NCBI GenBank assembly: GCA_903906695.1
Contig: CAIVLG010000267.1
Coordinates: 22,418-86,417 of the forward strand
DNA: 64,000 nucleotides
Source of the DNA: an uncultured beta proteobacterium
GTDB lineage: Bacteria; Pseudomonadota; Gammaproteobacteria; Burkholderiales; Burkholderiaceae_C
Direction: 5' to 3'
A program made the position numbers and the translations under genes. Position 1 is the first letter of the stretch. The number at the start of each line of letters is the position of its first letter. A model generated the notes under the pieces. It saw only the letters and a list, made by a program, of their open reading frames with translations. It was not told the origin of the DNA and made no database searches. Of the stretch, positions 39,596 through 48,123 are shown piece by piece.

Positions 39596-41589
39596 TTCGC
39601 CAAGCCCTCCAGCATCTTCTCCGCTTCCTTCTCCAACTTCCAGAACTCGGCGAGCAGATCTTTCGCGGGCGTGGGCGGCCGGTAGCGGTAGAAGTATTTG
39701 TTCGGCAGGATTTCGTAGCCAAGGATTGGCTTGCCGTTCTTCTGTGTCTCTTCCCAGCGGATGATGGGTTTGGCGATTTCGCGCTTGAGGAAGGCCGCGA
39801 TGTCCTCGCCGAGCGGGATGTACTCGTCGTCTTGCACGTAATGCCGGTGCGTCCATTCGACGGCCAGCGTCTCGTCGGCATCGACCAGGGCTTGCTTGAA
39901 CTTGCTTGCGGCGTTGTCCTTCGCTTTGACGGTGAACGCAACGGTTTTCTCTTTGCCCTTGGCCTTCACCCGCACGCGAAAGCTCAGGTCGCTCGCGTGG
40001 AAGTCCTGCTCCTTCTTCACGTTCGCGGCAGTGAACGCCCTTTCGTAAGCCTCGGTGATGGTAGCGGGCTGGTCGTGTTCATCGGTCTGCCAGAAGACGA
40101 CGCTGACCTTGTGATATGCGAAGTCTTCGCGTGGGAAGATTTTGACCTGCTCGTCGGCATAGCCCTTGGCCCAGCCCTTTGTGTAACGCGCCTCGATCCA
40201 GGCGCGGTGCGCATCGGTGATGCGGTTGCGTTTGTTGCCGAAAGACTTGGGCTCCTTCTCGAACTGCTGGCGCGCATCGATCAGCATCACGCGCCGCTGG
40301 TGGCTGGCAGGCTTGTCATTGCGCAGCAACCATACGTAGGTGAAGATGCCGGTGTTGTAGAAAAGCTGGTCGGGCAGCATGACGATGGCGTCGAGCCAGT
40401 CGTTCTCCAGAATCGAGCGGCGGATTTCACTCTCGCCAGAGCCGCAGTCGCCATTGGAGAGGGGCGAGCCATTGAAGATGATGGCGATGCGACTGCCGCC
40501 GTCCTCGGGCGAGGCCATCTTGGCAAGCATGGTTTGCAGAAACAGCAGCGCGCCGTCATTCACGCGCGGCATTCCCGCCTTATAGCGGGTCTGCTCCAGC
40601 TTGCGGGCTTCCTTTTCGTAGCCATCCTTGCCGCCCCATGTGACGCCGAAGGGCGGATTGCTGAGCATCCGGTTGAAGCGCCACTTGCGCTCTGGCCACT
40701 GGTCGCCCGGCTCCTTGCTGTACGACTCGTGCGGGATCAGCGAGTTGCCGAGGTGGACAGTGGCCTGCCGGTCATTCTTGATGAGCAGATCGGCCTGACA
40801 GACGGCGTAGTTCGTGGGCGATAGCTCCTGCCCGTGAACCGTGACGTATTTCTCCACCCGCGCCTTTTCCTCCGGCGTGTCAGCACGCTCCAGCAGGTGC
40901 TCCTTGGCCACGGACAACATGCCGCCGGTGCCGCTGGCAGGATCGTAGATCGAGAGATGCTTGTCAGGGATCGGAATATCAAGCAACTCGACCATGAGGC
41001 GGATGACTTCGCGCGGCGTGAAGTGCTCCCCTGCCTCGTCACCGCTTTGTTCCGAAAAGCGCCGGAGCAGTTCCTCGTAGATGTAGCCCATCTCCAGCCC
41101 GGAAAGCTGGTCGGGCCCGAGCGGGAGTTCGCGGTATTGATTCAGGATCGGGGCCAGCCGGTTGTTCTTTACCATCAGGCCAATGGTGGCGCGGTAATTG
41201 AAGTGCTCGATGATGTCGTCAACGTTCTGCGAGAAGCCGTTGATGTAGGCGCGAAAATTTTCTTCCAGCAACGCGTGGTCTTCCTCATAGACCGAGCGCA
41301 GCGTCCAATCGGTGCTGTTGGAAAACGGGCACTGTTTGGGATTGAGCTCCAGTTCCTTGACCAGCTTGGCGAGTTGCTGCTCTGTGAGCTTGGGTCGCTT
41401 CTTGAGTACCTCGGCCGATTTGCTCGCTCGCCAGTCAATCAGAACGCACTCCAGACGGCGGATGACGATGATGGGCAGGATGACGCTCTGGTATTCGTAG
41501 GACTTGAACTTGCCGCGCAGGCGCTCAGCCGACTTCCAGATTTCGTTGGCGAGGTTGTCGAGCTTGGGCTTGTTGAGCGAGAGCGCCAT
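39592..41589 (-). CDS. hsdM: Type I restriction-modification DNA methyltransferase subunit M
   Basis: IYDPASGTGGML and LSNPPFGVTW methyltransferase motifs. Confidence 0.96.
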   Translation of the reverse strand: MALSLNKPKLDNLANEIWKSAERLRGKFKSYEYQSVILPIIVIRRLECVLIDWRASKSAEVLKKRPKLTEQQLAKLVKELELNPKQCPFSNSTDWTLRSVYEEDHALLEENFRAYINGFSQNVDDIIEHFNYRATIGLMVKNNRLAPILNQYRELPLGPDQLSGLEMGYIYEELLRRFSEQSGDEAGEHFTPREVIRLMVELLDIPIPDKHLSIYDPASGTGGMLSVAKEHLLERADTPEEKARVEKYVTVHGQELSPTNYAVCQADLLIKNDRQATVHLGNSLIPHESYSKEPGDQWPERKWRFNRMLSNPPFGVTWGGKDGYEKEARKLEQTRYKAGMPRVNDGALLFLQTMLAKMASPEDGGSRIAIIFNGSPLSNGDCGSGESEIRRSILENDWLDAIVMLPDQLFYNTGIFTYVWLLRNDKPASHQRRVMLIDARQQFEKEPKSFGNKRNRITDAHRAWIEARYTKGWAKGYADEQVKIFPREDFAYHKVSVVFWQTDEHDQPATITEAYERAFTAANVKKEQDFHASDLSFRVRVKAKGKEKTVAFTVKAKDNAASKFKQALVDADETLAVEWTHRHYVQDDEYIPLGEDIAAFLKREIAKPIIRWEETQKNGKPILGYEILPNKYFYRYRPPTPAKDLLAEFWKLEKEAEKMLEGLAK

Positions 41590-41700
41590 CTATTCTTTCC
41601 GTTTGTCCCTGACCGAGCGATATAAAGTTAAGCCAATATCGTCCGTGGGAGTGTATTGCAACACACACAAAAGAGGGAGAAAAAAGCGGTAGAAAGAAGA

Positions 41701-41732
41701 AAGGACTTAGTGCCTTTCGACGCTAAGTCCTT
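41701..41732 (-). terminator. Hairpin/terminator downstream of tRNA-Arg
   Basis: AAGGACTTAG…CTAAGTCCTT, perfect 10-bp arms, followed on the minus strand by a T-rich stretch. Confidence 0.6.
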
Positions 41733-41740
41733 GATCCATT

Positions 41741-41817
41741 TGGTGCGGCTGGCAGGAATTGAACCCACGACCCCTTGGTTCGTAGCCAAGTACTCTATCC
41801 AACTGAGCTACAGCCGC
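41741..41817 (-). tRNA. tRNA-Arg (ACG)
   Basis: Minus strand GCGGCTGTAGCTCAGTTGGATAGAGTACTTGGCTACGAACCAAGGGGTCGTGGGTTCAATTCCTGCCAGCCGCACCA; loop CTACGAA. Confidence 0.95.
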
Positions 41818-41847
41818 CGAGGCGCGCAGTATAGCAGCAAGATCCCG

Positions 41848-44640
41848 TCAATGGGCTTTGTCCCAGTTGGGACCGACGCCGACCTCGGCCAGCAAGGGCA
41901 CCTTGAGATCGGCCACCCCAGCCATCAGGCGCGGAACCTCGTGCCGGACCCAGGCGATTTCTGACTCGGGCACCTCGAACACCAGCTCATCATGCACCTG
42001 CATGATCATTTTGGTACTTCGCTTTTCGTCATCCAGAACCTGCTGCACCTTGACCATGCTGAGCTTGATCAGATCGGCTGCGGTACCCTGCATGGGCGCG
42101 TTGATGGCGGCACGCTCGGCGCCGCTGCGCCGGGGCCCGTTGGGCGAGTTGATCTCGGGCAGATACAAGCGACGGCCAAACACGGTCTCGACATAGCCTT
42201 TGCTCTTGGCACTCTGGCGCGTGTGGTCCATGTAGAGCCGCACGCCCGGGTAACGCTCGAAGTAGCGCTCGATGTAATTCTTGGCGGCCGTGTTGTCGAT
42301 GTTGAGGGCGCGCGCCAGGCCGTAGGCGCTCATGCCGTAGATCAATCCAAAGTTGATGACCTTGGCATAACGGCGCTGCTCACTGGAGACCTGCGCGGTG
42401 CTGACGCCGAAGATCTCGGCGGCGGTGGCACGGTGTACATCCATGCCATCATGAAAGGCCAGCAGCAGCGCCGAGTCGCCACTGATGTGCGCCATGATGC
42501 GCAGCTCGATCTGGCTGTAGTCGGCACTCGCAATCATGCATCCTGCCGGCGCCACGAAGGCTTCGCGCACGCGGCGCCCCTCGACCGTTCGGATCGGAAT
42601 ATTTTGCAGGTTCGGGTCGTTGCTGGAGAGCCTTCCGGTCACCGCCACGGCCTGCGCGTAATGGGTGTGAACACGGCCAGTACGCGGGTGCGCCAACTGG
42701 GCCAGTTTGTCGGTGTAGGTTCCTTTCAATTTGGCCAACCCGCGGTGTTCCAGAATCTTGGCAGGCAGCGGATAGTCTTCGGCCAGTTTTTCCAGCACTT
42801 CCTCGTCGGTGCTGGGCGCGCCGGTTGCGGTCTTCTTGACCACCGGCAAGCCCAATTTGGTAAAGAAGATGTCGCCGATTTGCTTCGGGCTGCTGAGGTT
42901 GAAAGGTTGGCCGGCCAGTTCGTGCGCCTCGTGCTCCAACTGAACAATACGGCCCCCGAGTTCGTGACTTTGCACGGCCAGGGTCGCCGCGTCAATCAGC
43001 ACGCCGTTGCGCTCAATACGATAGAGCGTCTCGCTGCTGGCAATTTCAAGCTCGTAGATGAAACGCAATTTGGCATTAGCCTGCAACTGCGGCCACAGCC
43101 CCAGGTGCAAATCGAGCGTCATGTCGGAGTCTTCGCAGGAGTACTGTGCCGCCTTGGCCACATCCACCTGATCAAAGCAGATCTGGTTCACTCCCTTGCC
43201 GCACAGGTCTTCAAAGCTGATACCGCTGCGACCCAGATGACGCTCGGCAAGACTGGCCAGCCCGTGCGGCTTGTGCACTTCCAGCACATAGCTCTGCAGC
43301 ATGGTGTCGTGGGCATAGCCTTGCACTTCGATGCCGTGATTGGCAAAGACATGCCGGTCGTATTTGATGTGCTGGCCCAGCTTCTTCTTGCTGCCATCCT
43401 GCAGCCAGGGCTTGAGCCGCGCCAGGACCTCGTCGCGCGGCAATTGAAGCGGTGCATCGGGGTAGGTGTGGGCCAAGGGAATGTAGGCAGCCTCGCCCGG
43501 CTTCACGCTAACACTGACGCCAACAATCTCGGCACGCATTTCGTCCAGCGACGTCGTCTCGGTATCGATAGCCACCAGATCGGCCTGGCGGATTTTGTCC
43601 AACCACAGATCAAAAGCAAGCCAAGTCAAGACCGTCTCATAGGCCACGCTGGTAATGGAAGACGCAACGGTCGCCGGTGCATCGCCAAATAGATCAGGCT
43701 CGAATCGGTCGGTGTTTGCCTTGATCCGGGCAGGCGCAGCAGTCATGCCACTGATCGCCTTCGCCAGGCCCTTGAAACCATAACGCTCATAAAACACCAG
43801 CAAAGATGGCGTGTCCATGGAACCGACTGCGATAGAGTCCAGCGCGGGCAAGTCCGGTACCCAGCCATTCAGATCGCAGTCGGTCTTGATGGTCAGGAGC
43901 TGACGACCCAGCGGCAGCCAGTCAAGCGTCTTTCTCAGGTTCTCACCAACGGCCCCTGCAATGCTGTCGGCATGGGCTACCACCTGTTCCAGCGAACCGT
44001 ATTGCTGCAGCCACTTGGCTGCGGTCTTGGGGCCGACCTTGGGCACGCCCGGCACGTTGTCGATCACATCACCGACCAGTGTCTGAAAATCGACCATCAA
44101 ATGCGGCGGCACCCCGAACTCAGCCTCGACCCCGGCGACATCGCGCCGTTTGCCGTTCATGGTGTCGATGATGGTGATATGGGCATCGACCAGTTGCGCC
44201 AGGTCCTTATCGCCACTGCTCACAATGACCTCGATGCCCTGTCTGGCAGCCGTCTGCGCCAGCGTGCCGATCACATCGTCGGCCTCCACGCCGGGCACAG
44301 CCAGCACCTTCCAGCCCATCAGGTGCACCACCTCATGAATCGGCTCGATCTGGGCGCGCAAGTCATCGGGCATCGGCGAGCGATGTGCCTTGTACTGTGG
44401 GTACAGATCGTCCCGAAAGGTCGGCCCTTTGGCGTCAAACACACAGGCCGCAAAATCAGCGGGAAATTCTTTGCGCAGACTTTGCAGCATGTTGATCATG
44501 CCGCGAATGGCGCCGGTGGGTGCGCTGGCAGCATCACCGGGCACGGCGCGCAAGTCCGGCATGGCGTGAAAGGCGCGATACAGATAGCTTGATCCGTCAA
44601 CCAGAAGCAGGCATTTTCGTGATGGGAGGGCGTCATTCAT
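41848..44640 (-). CDS. polA: DNA polymerase I
   Basis: 5'-3' exo, 3'-5' exo and polymerase motifs (ADYSQIELRIMAHIS, YAKVINFGLIYGMSAYGLA, MQVHDELVFEVP). Confidence 0.97.
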   Translation of the reverse strand: MNDALPSRKCLLLVDGSSYLYRAFHAMPDLRAVPGDAASAPTGAIRGMINMLQSLRKEFPADFAACVFDAKGPTFRDDLYPQYKAHRSPMPDDLRAQIEPIHEVVHLMGWKVLAVPGVEADDVIGTLAQTAARQGIEVIVSSGDKDLAQLVDAHITIIDTMNGKRRDVAGVEAEFGVPPHLMVDFQTLVGDVIDNVPGVPKVGPKTAAKWLQQYGSLEQVVAHADSIAGAVGENLRKTLDWLPLGRQLLTIKTDCDLNGWVPDLPALDSIAVGSMDTPSLLVFYERYGFKGLAKAISGMTAAPARIKANTDRFEPDLFGDAPATVASSITSVAYETVLTWLAFDLWLDKIRQADLVAIDTETTSLDEMRAEIVGVSVSVKPGEAAYIPLAHTYPDAPLQLPRDEVLARLKPWLQDGSKKKLGQHIKYDRHVFANHGIEVQGYAHDTMLQSYVLEVHKPHGLASLAERHLGRSGISFEDLCGKGVNQICFDQVDVAKAAQYSCEDSDMTLDLHLGLWPQLQANAKLRFIYELEIASSETLYRIERNGVLIDAATLAVQSHELGGRIVQLEHEAHELAGQPFNLSSPKQIGDIFFTKLGLPVVKKTATGAPSTDEEVLEKLAEDYPLPAKILEHRGLAKLKGTYTDKLAQLAHPRTGRVHTHYAQAVAVTGRLSSNDPNLQNIPIRTVEGRRVREAFVAPAGCMIASADYSQIELRIMAHISGDSALLLAFHDGMDVHRATAAEIFGVSTAQVSSEQRRYAKVINFGLIYGMSAYGLARALNIDNTAAKNYIERYFERYPGVRLYMDHTRQSAKSKGYVETVFGRRLYLPEINSPNGPRRSGAERAAINAPMQGTAADLIKLSMVKVQQVLDDEKRSTKMIMQVHDELVFEVPESEIAWVRHEVPRLMAGVADLKVPLLAEVGVGPNWDKAH

Positions 44641-44692
44641 GGCGCCATTTTGCCTGCTGCCAGCGCCGAGTATGTGGTTCTACAATCGTGCC

Positions 44693-44989
44693 ATGCGATC
44701 CGCCCTGCTTTTTGCCCTGTCAATTCTTTGCATCGGCGTCTGCCGGGGCGAGTCGCCGGCGCCAGCGCCGACCCCGCCCGATTTGAGAGATTTGCCGGCC
44801 CCGGCGAGCGCCAAGGTGGTCGAGCAGCGCACCGAGCGGATTCACGTTGAAGACGTCGGCGCGAGCATCGATGAATTGCGTGTTGGCGGGGAGACCCGTA
44901 GCATCACAGTGCAACCCAAGGGAGGCCTGCCCGCCTACGAAGTTTCGCCCGCCAGTGGCGAGCGCAATTGGAAGTTTCTGAGTTTTTGA
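44693..44989 (+). CDS. DUF2782 domain protein with signal peptide
   Basis: MRSALLFALSILCIGVCRGES; EERIHVEDVGASIDELRVGGETRSITVQP-like; upstream of homoserine kinase. Confidence 0.8.
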   Translation: MRSALLFALSILCIGVCRGESPAPAPTPPDLRDLPAPASAKVVEQRTERIHVEDVGASIDELRVGGETRSITVQPKGGLPAYEVSPASGERNWKFLSF

Positions 44990-44992
44990 GCG

Positions 44993-45988
44993 ATGGCGGT
45001 TTACACAGAAGTCTCGACCGAAGAGGTCCGCGCCCTGCTGCGACAACTCAAGCTCGGCGAACTCAAAGACATGCAGGGCTGTGCCGGTGGTATCGAGAAC
45101 ACCAATTACTTTGTCAGCACGCAACAAGACGGCGCCGTCCGCGACTATGTTCTGACGCTTTTTGAGCGGCTGAGCTTTCAGCAGTTGCCGTTTTACCTGC
45201 GCCTGATGAAACACCTGGCGCAACGCGGCATCCCGGTGCCCGATCCGAGCGCCAACGCGCAGGGCGAGTTGATCTTCGAGATCAAGGGCAAACCGGCTGC
45301 CGTGGTAGACAGATTGCGCGGCAAGAGCGAGCAGGCGCCGACAGCGGCACACTGTGCGGCCGTCGGGACCATGCTCGCCAGAATGCATTTGGCGGGCGCC
45401 GATTTCCCCTTGTCCCAGCCGCATTTGCGCGGCCTTGCCTGGTGGATAGAAACAGCGCCAGTGGTGCTGCCGCACCTCGACGCCCGCCAGGCGGCGCTGA
45501 TGCGCGGTGAACTCGATCACCAGCAGAGCATCGCAAGTTCAGCCGCCTATGCGGCCTTGCCGCGCGGCCCGATTCACGCCGACCTGTTTCGAGACAACGT
45601 CATGTTTGAAGAGGACCGGGGTCAAATCCGTTTAAGCGGCTTCTTCGATTTTTACTTCGCCGGTGTTGACAGCTGGCTTTTTGACATTGCAGTCTGCATG
45701 AACGACTGGTGCGTTGACCTTCAGAACGGTGCCCACAACCAGCAACACGCCCGCAGTCTGTTGACAGCCTACAGCGCTGAACGCCCTTTGACCACGCCGG
45801 AGTCCGAGCTGTTGCCCGCCATGCTGCGCGCGGCGGCTTTGCGCTTCTGGATTTCGCGCTTGTGGGACTACCACCAGCCACGCGCCGCCCATCTGCTCAA
45901 GGCGCACGACCCGCAGCACTTCGAGCGCATTCTGCAGCAGCGCATTGATCATCCGCTCGTCATTGGCACACTGCAGCCCCAACCATGA
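44993..45988 (+). CDS. thrB: Homoserine kinase (choline-kinase-fold type)
   Basis: MAVYTEVSTEEVRALLRQLKLGEL; GGIENTNYFVST; HADLFRDNVMFE. Confidence 0.94.
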   Translation: MAVYTEVSTEEVRALLRQLKLGELKDMQGCAGGIENTNYFVSTQQDGAVRDYVLTLFERLSFQQLPFYLRLMKHLAQRGIPVPDPSANAQGELIFEIKGKPAAVVDRLRGKSEQAPTAAHCAAVGTMLARMHLAGADFPLSQPHLRGLAWWIETAPVVLPHLDARQAALMRGELDHQQSIASSAAYAALPRGPIHADLFRDNVMFEEDRGQIRLSGFFDFYFAGVDSWLFDIAVCMNDWCVDLQNGAHNQQHARSLLTAYSAERPLTTPESELLPAMLRAAALRFWISRLWDYHQPRAAHLLKAHDPQHFERILQQRIDHPLVIGTLQPQP

Positions 45989-46752
45989 AATTGAACATCA
46001 TTGCGGCGCGCACCGGCATCTCGTGGGTCAAGCTCGGCATTCGCACGTTCTTCAGGCAGCCACTGGCGCTGGCGGGTCTGTTCTTCATGTTCATGGCGCT
46101 GATGACGCTTGCCAGTCAAATTCCATTCATTGGTTTCGTGCTCGCCATGGCGCTGTTGCCGGCGGCCACGCTCGGACTGATGGTTGCCACGCGCGAGGCG
46201 ACCGACGGCCGTTTTCCGATGCCGGTGGTCTTGCTGGCAGCTTTCCGTGCCGGACGCCAGCAGGCGCGCGCCATGCTGGTGCTGGGTGCTCTCTATGCGT
46301 TGGGCTTTCTTGCCGCCATCGCTCTGTCCTACCTGGTCGATGGTGGCGACTTTGCCCGCGTCTATTTAGGTGGCGCCACGCCAACCCGCGAAATGATGAT
46401 GGAGCCTGCCTTTCAGGGTGCAATGTGGGTCTTCATCGGCCTGCATCTGCCCTTGTCGCTGATGTTCTGGCATGCGCCGGCGCTGGTGCACTGGCACGGT
46501 TTTCCGCCCCTCAAGAGTCTGTTCTACAGCCTCATGGCGTGCCTGCGCAATTTCTGGGCCTACGCGGTTTTCGGCTTGATGTGGATGGCCGTTCTGGTGC
46601 TGATCGTAGCCGGCGTCAGCACGGTGGGCGCGCTGCTGGATCAGCCCGGCCTGGCCGGTGACCTCCTGTTTCCCGCGCTGCTGCTGCTGGCTTCGATGTT
46701 CTTCAGCTCGCTCTATTTCACATTTCGAGACACTTTCGAGCAGTCGCCATAG
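45985..46752 (+). CDS. BPSS1780-like integral membrane protein
   Basis: WVKLGIRTFFRQPLALAGLFFMFMALMTLASQIPFIG; 4-nt overlap with thrB. Confidence 0.75.
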   Translation: MKLNIIAARTGISWVKLGIRTFFRQPLALAGLFFMFMALMTLASQIPFIGFVLAMALLPAATLGLMVATREATDGRFPMPVVLLAAFRAGRQQARAMLVLGALYALGFLAAIALSYLVDGGDFARVYLGGATPTREMMMEPAFQGAMWVFIGLHLPLSLMFWHAPALVHWHGFPPLKSLFYSLMACLRNFWAYAVFGLMWMAVLVLIVAGVSTVGALLDQPGLAGDLLFPALLLLASMFFSSLYFTFRDTFEQSP

Positions 46753-46767
46753 GCCACAGCCCGGACT

Positions 46768-48099
46768 TCACGGGTGCTTCAGGTACAACTGCCAGTATCT
46801 GACGCAGTCATCGAAGCCGACCGGCTCGGTCTTGCCTGCAAGGGCGCCCAGCAATTCTGTCGCCTTGTTGCGCTGATCGAGCTTGGCGTACGCCGCCACC
46901 AGGCGCAACTTGAGCAGGTCACTGTTGCGCGCAATGCCTTTGGCCAGCGCCTGCTCCATCTGGGCGACGCCACGCTCGGCCTGGCCCAACTGAAACAGAT
47001 TGAAGCCGTAGTTGAACATGGCCAGACCGTCGGGCAGGTTCTTGGCGCGCGCCACATCCTTCTCCAAAGTGTTCCGGTCTTCTGCGGCCGACTTGCTGGC
47101 CTTGTCGGTAAGACGCTTCAATTCGATCGCCTTGTCGCTTGCCACCAGCACACCTGCTGCATAGCCCTGCTCCAGCAGCTTGTTGGCCTCAATCGCAGAA
47201 CCTTCCTGCAAAGCCAGCGCCGCCATCTCGGTGTAATCAGTTTCATCGCTCAGCCCGACGCTGGCCAGCTGCAGCCGAAAAACGTCCAGTTGAAGACGGT
47301 TTGACAAGCCGGGCCGGGCCCACAGGCGTGCCATCAGCGTTCGCCAATTGGCCTGACTGGGGTAGTACGACACCAGGGATTCAACGGCCCGGGTATAGCC
47401 AGCCGGGTCTTTCGTGCGGCCGCGCGAATCGGCCAGCAATTTGAGCTGCATCTCAGTGGGCACCTTGCCGGCTGATGTCGCATTGCCGATCTCAATTTCA
47501 AATGCCTTGGCTGCATTGGCATAGTCTGCGTTGAGGTAATAGCTTTGAGCCAGCACCGTCCGCAACGCTGGATTGTCACCCCCAGCCTGCTGGTACTTGG
47601 CAATCCACTCAATCGTCTTGCCGTAGTTCTTGGCGTTGTAGTACAGCGCCACGATCGCCTGCAGGCGTGCCACTTTGTCGGCCTGCTTCAGCCACGGTCC
47701 CTGGCTCGCCAATTCATATTGCTGTGCGGCCAGATCGGCGTCGCCCAGAGCGGACGCCAAAGCACCTTTGAGCAGCGCCAGAACATGCAGTTCGTACGGC
47801 GTCTTGTTGGTCACGGCCTCGGCCGCACTGATCCTGTCGGCAGCGTCCTTGGTATTCTTTTCGCCGATCAGGCGCTGCGCATCAAGCAAGGGATTGCCAA
47901 TCTCCGGTCGAACCGTGGGCCCGGCCTCGCCCGCAGCCGCGGAGCTGGCGCTGGCGGGGCCGGAAGCGCCCCGCTGCGCGGCTGTCGCCGACTGCGCATC
48001 CTGGGCATTTGCGGGTTGCATCAGCGTCATGGCGAGCAGCGCGCTGCACGCCAGCAGCCGGCACGGGCTCGTATTTGCTTCAATCATCTTCATCTCCAA
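46768..48099 (-). CDS. Exported TPR-like hypothetical protein
   Basis: N-terminal signal-like segment; repeated helical tetratricopeptide character (YYNAKNYGKTIEWIAKYQQAG…). Confidence 0.7.
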   Translation of the reverse strand: MEMKMIEANTSPCRLLACSALLAMTLMQPANAQDAQSATAAQRGASGPASASSAAAGEAGPTVRPEIGNPLLDAQRLIGEKNTKDAADRISAAEAVTNKTPYELHVLALLKGALASALGDADLAAQQYELASQGPWLKQADKVARLQAIVALYYNAKNYGKTIEWIAKYQQAGGDNPALRTVLAQSYYLNADYANAAKAFEIEIGNATSAGKVPTEMQLKLLADSRGRTKDPAGYTRAVESLVSYYPSQANWRTLMARLWARPGLSNRLQLDVFRLQLASVGLSDETDYTEMAALALQEGSAIEANKLLEQGYAAGVLVASDKAIELKRLTDKASKSAAEDRNTLEKDVARAKNLPDGLAMFNYGFNLFQLGQAERGVAQMEQALAKGIARNSDLLKLRLVAAYAKLDQRNKATELLGALAGKTEPVGFDDCVRYWQLYLKHP

Positions 48100-48123
48100 T
48101 CAAATCTGAGCTCGCTTGCGCCA

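Noticed and set aside
41700-41820. tRNA-Arg as an att site for an integrative element
   Set aside because: No integrase gene and no duplicate of the tRNA 3' end seen at the far side of the R-M locus
41992-43692. 566-aa plus-strand ORF
   Set aside because: Antisense to polA, no recognisable domain
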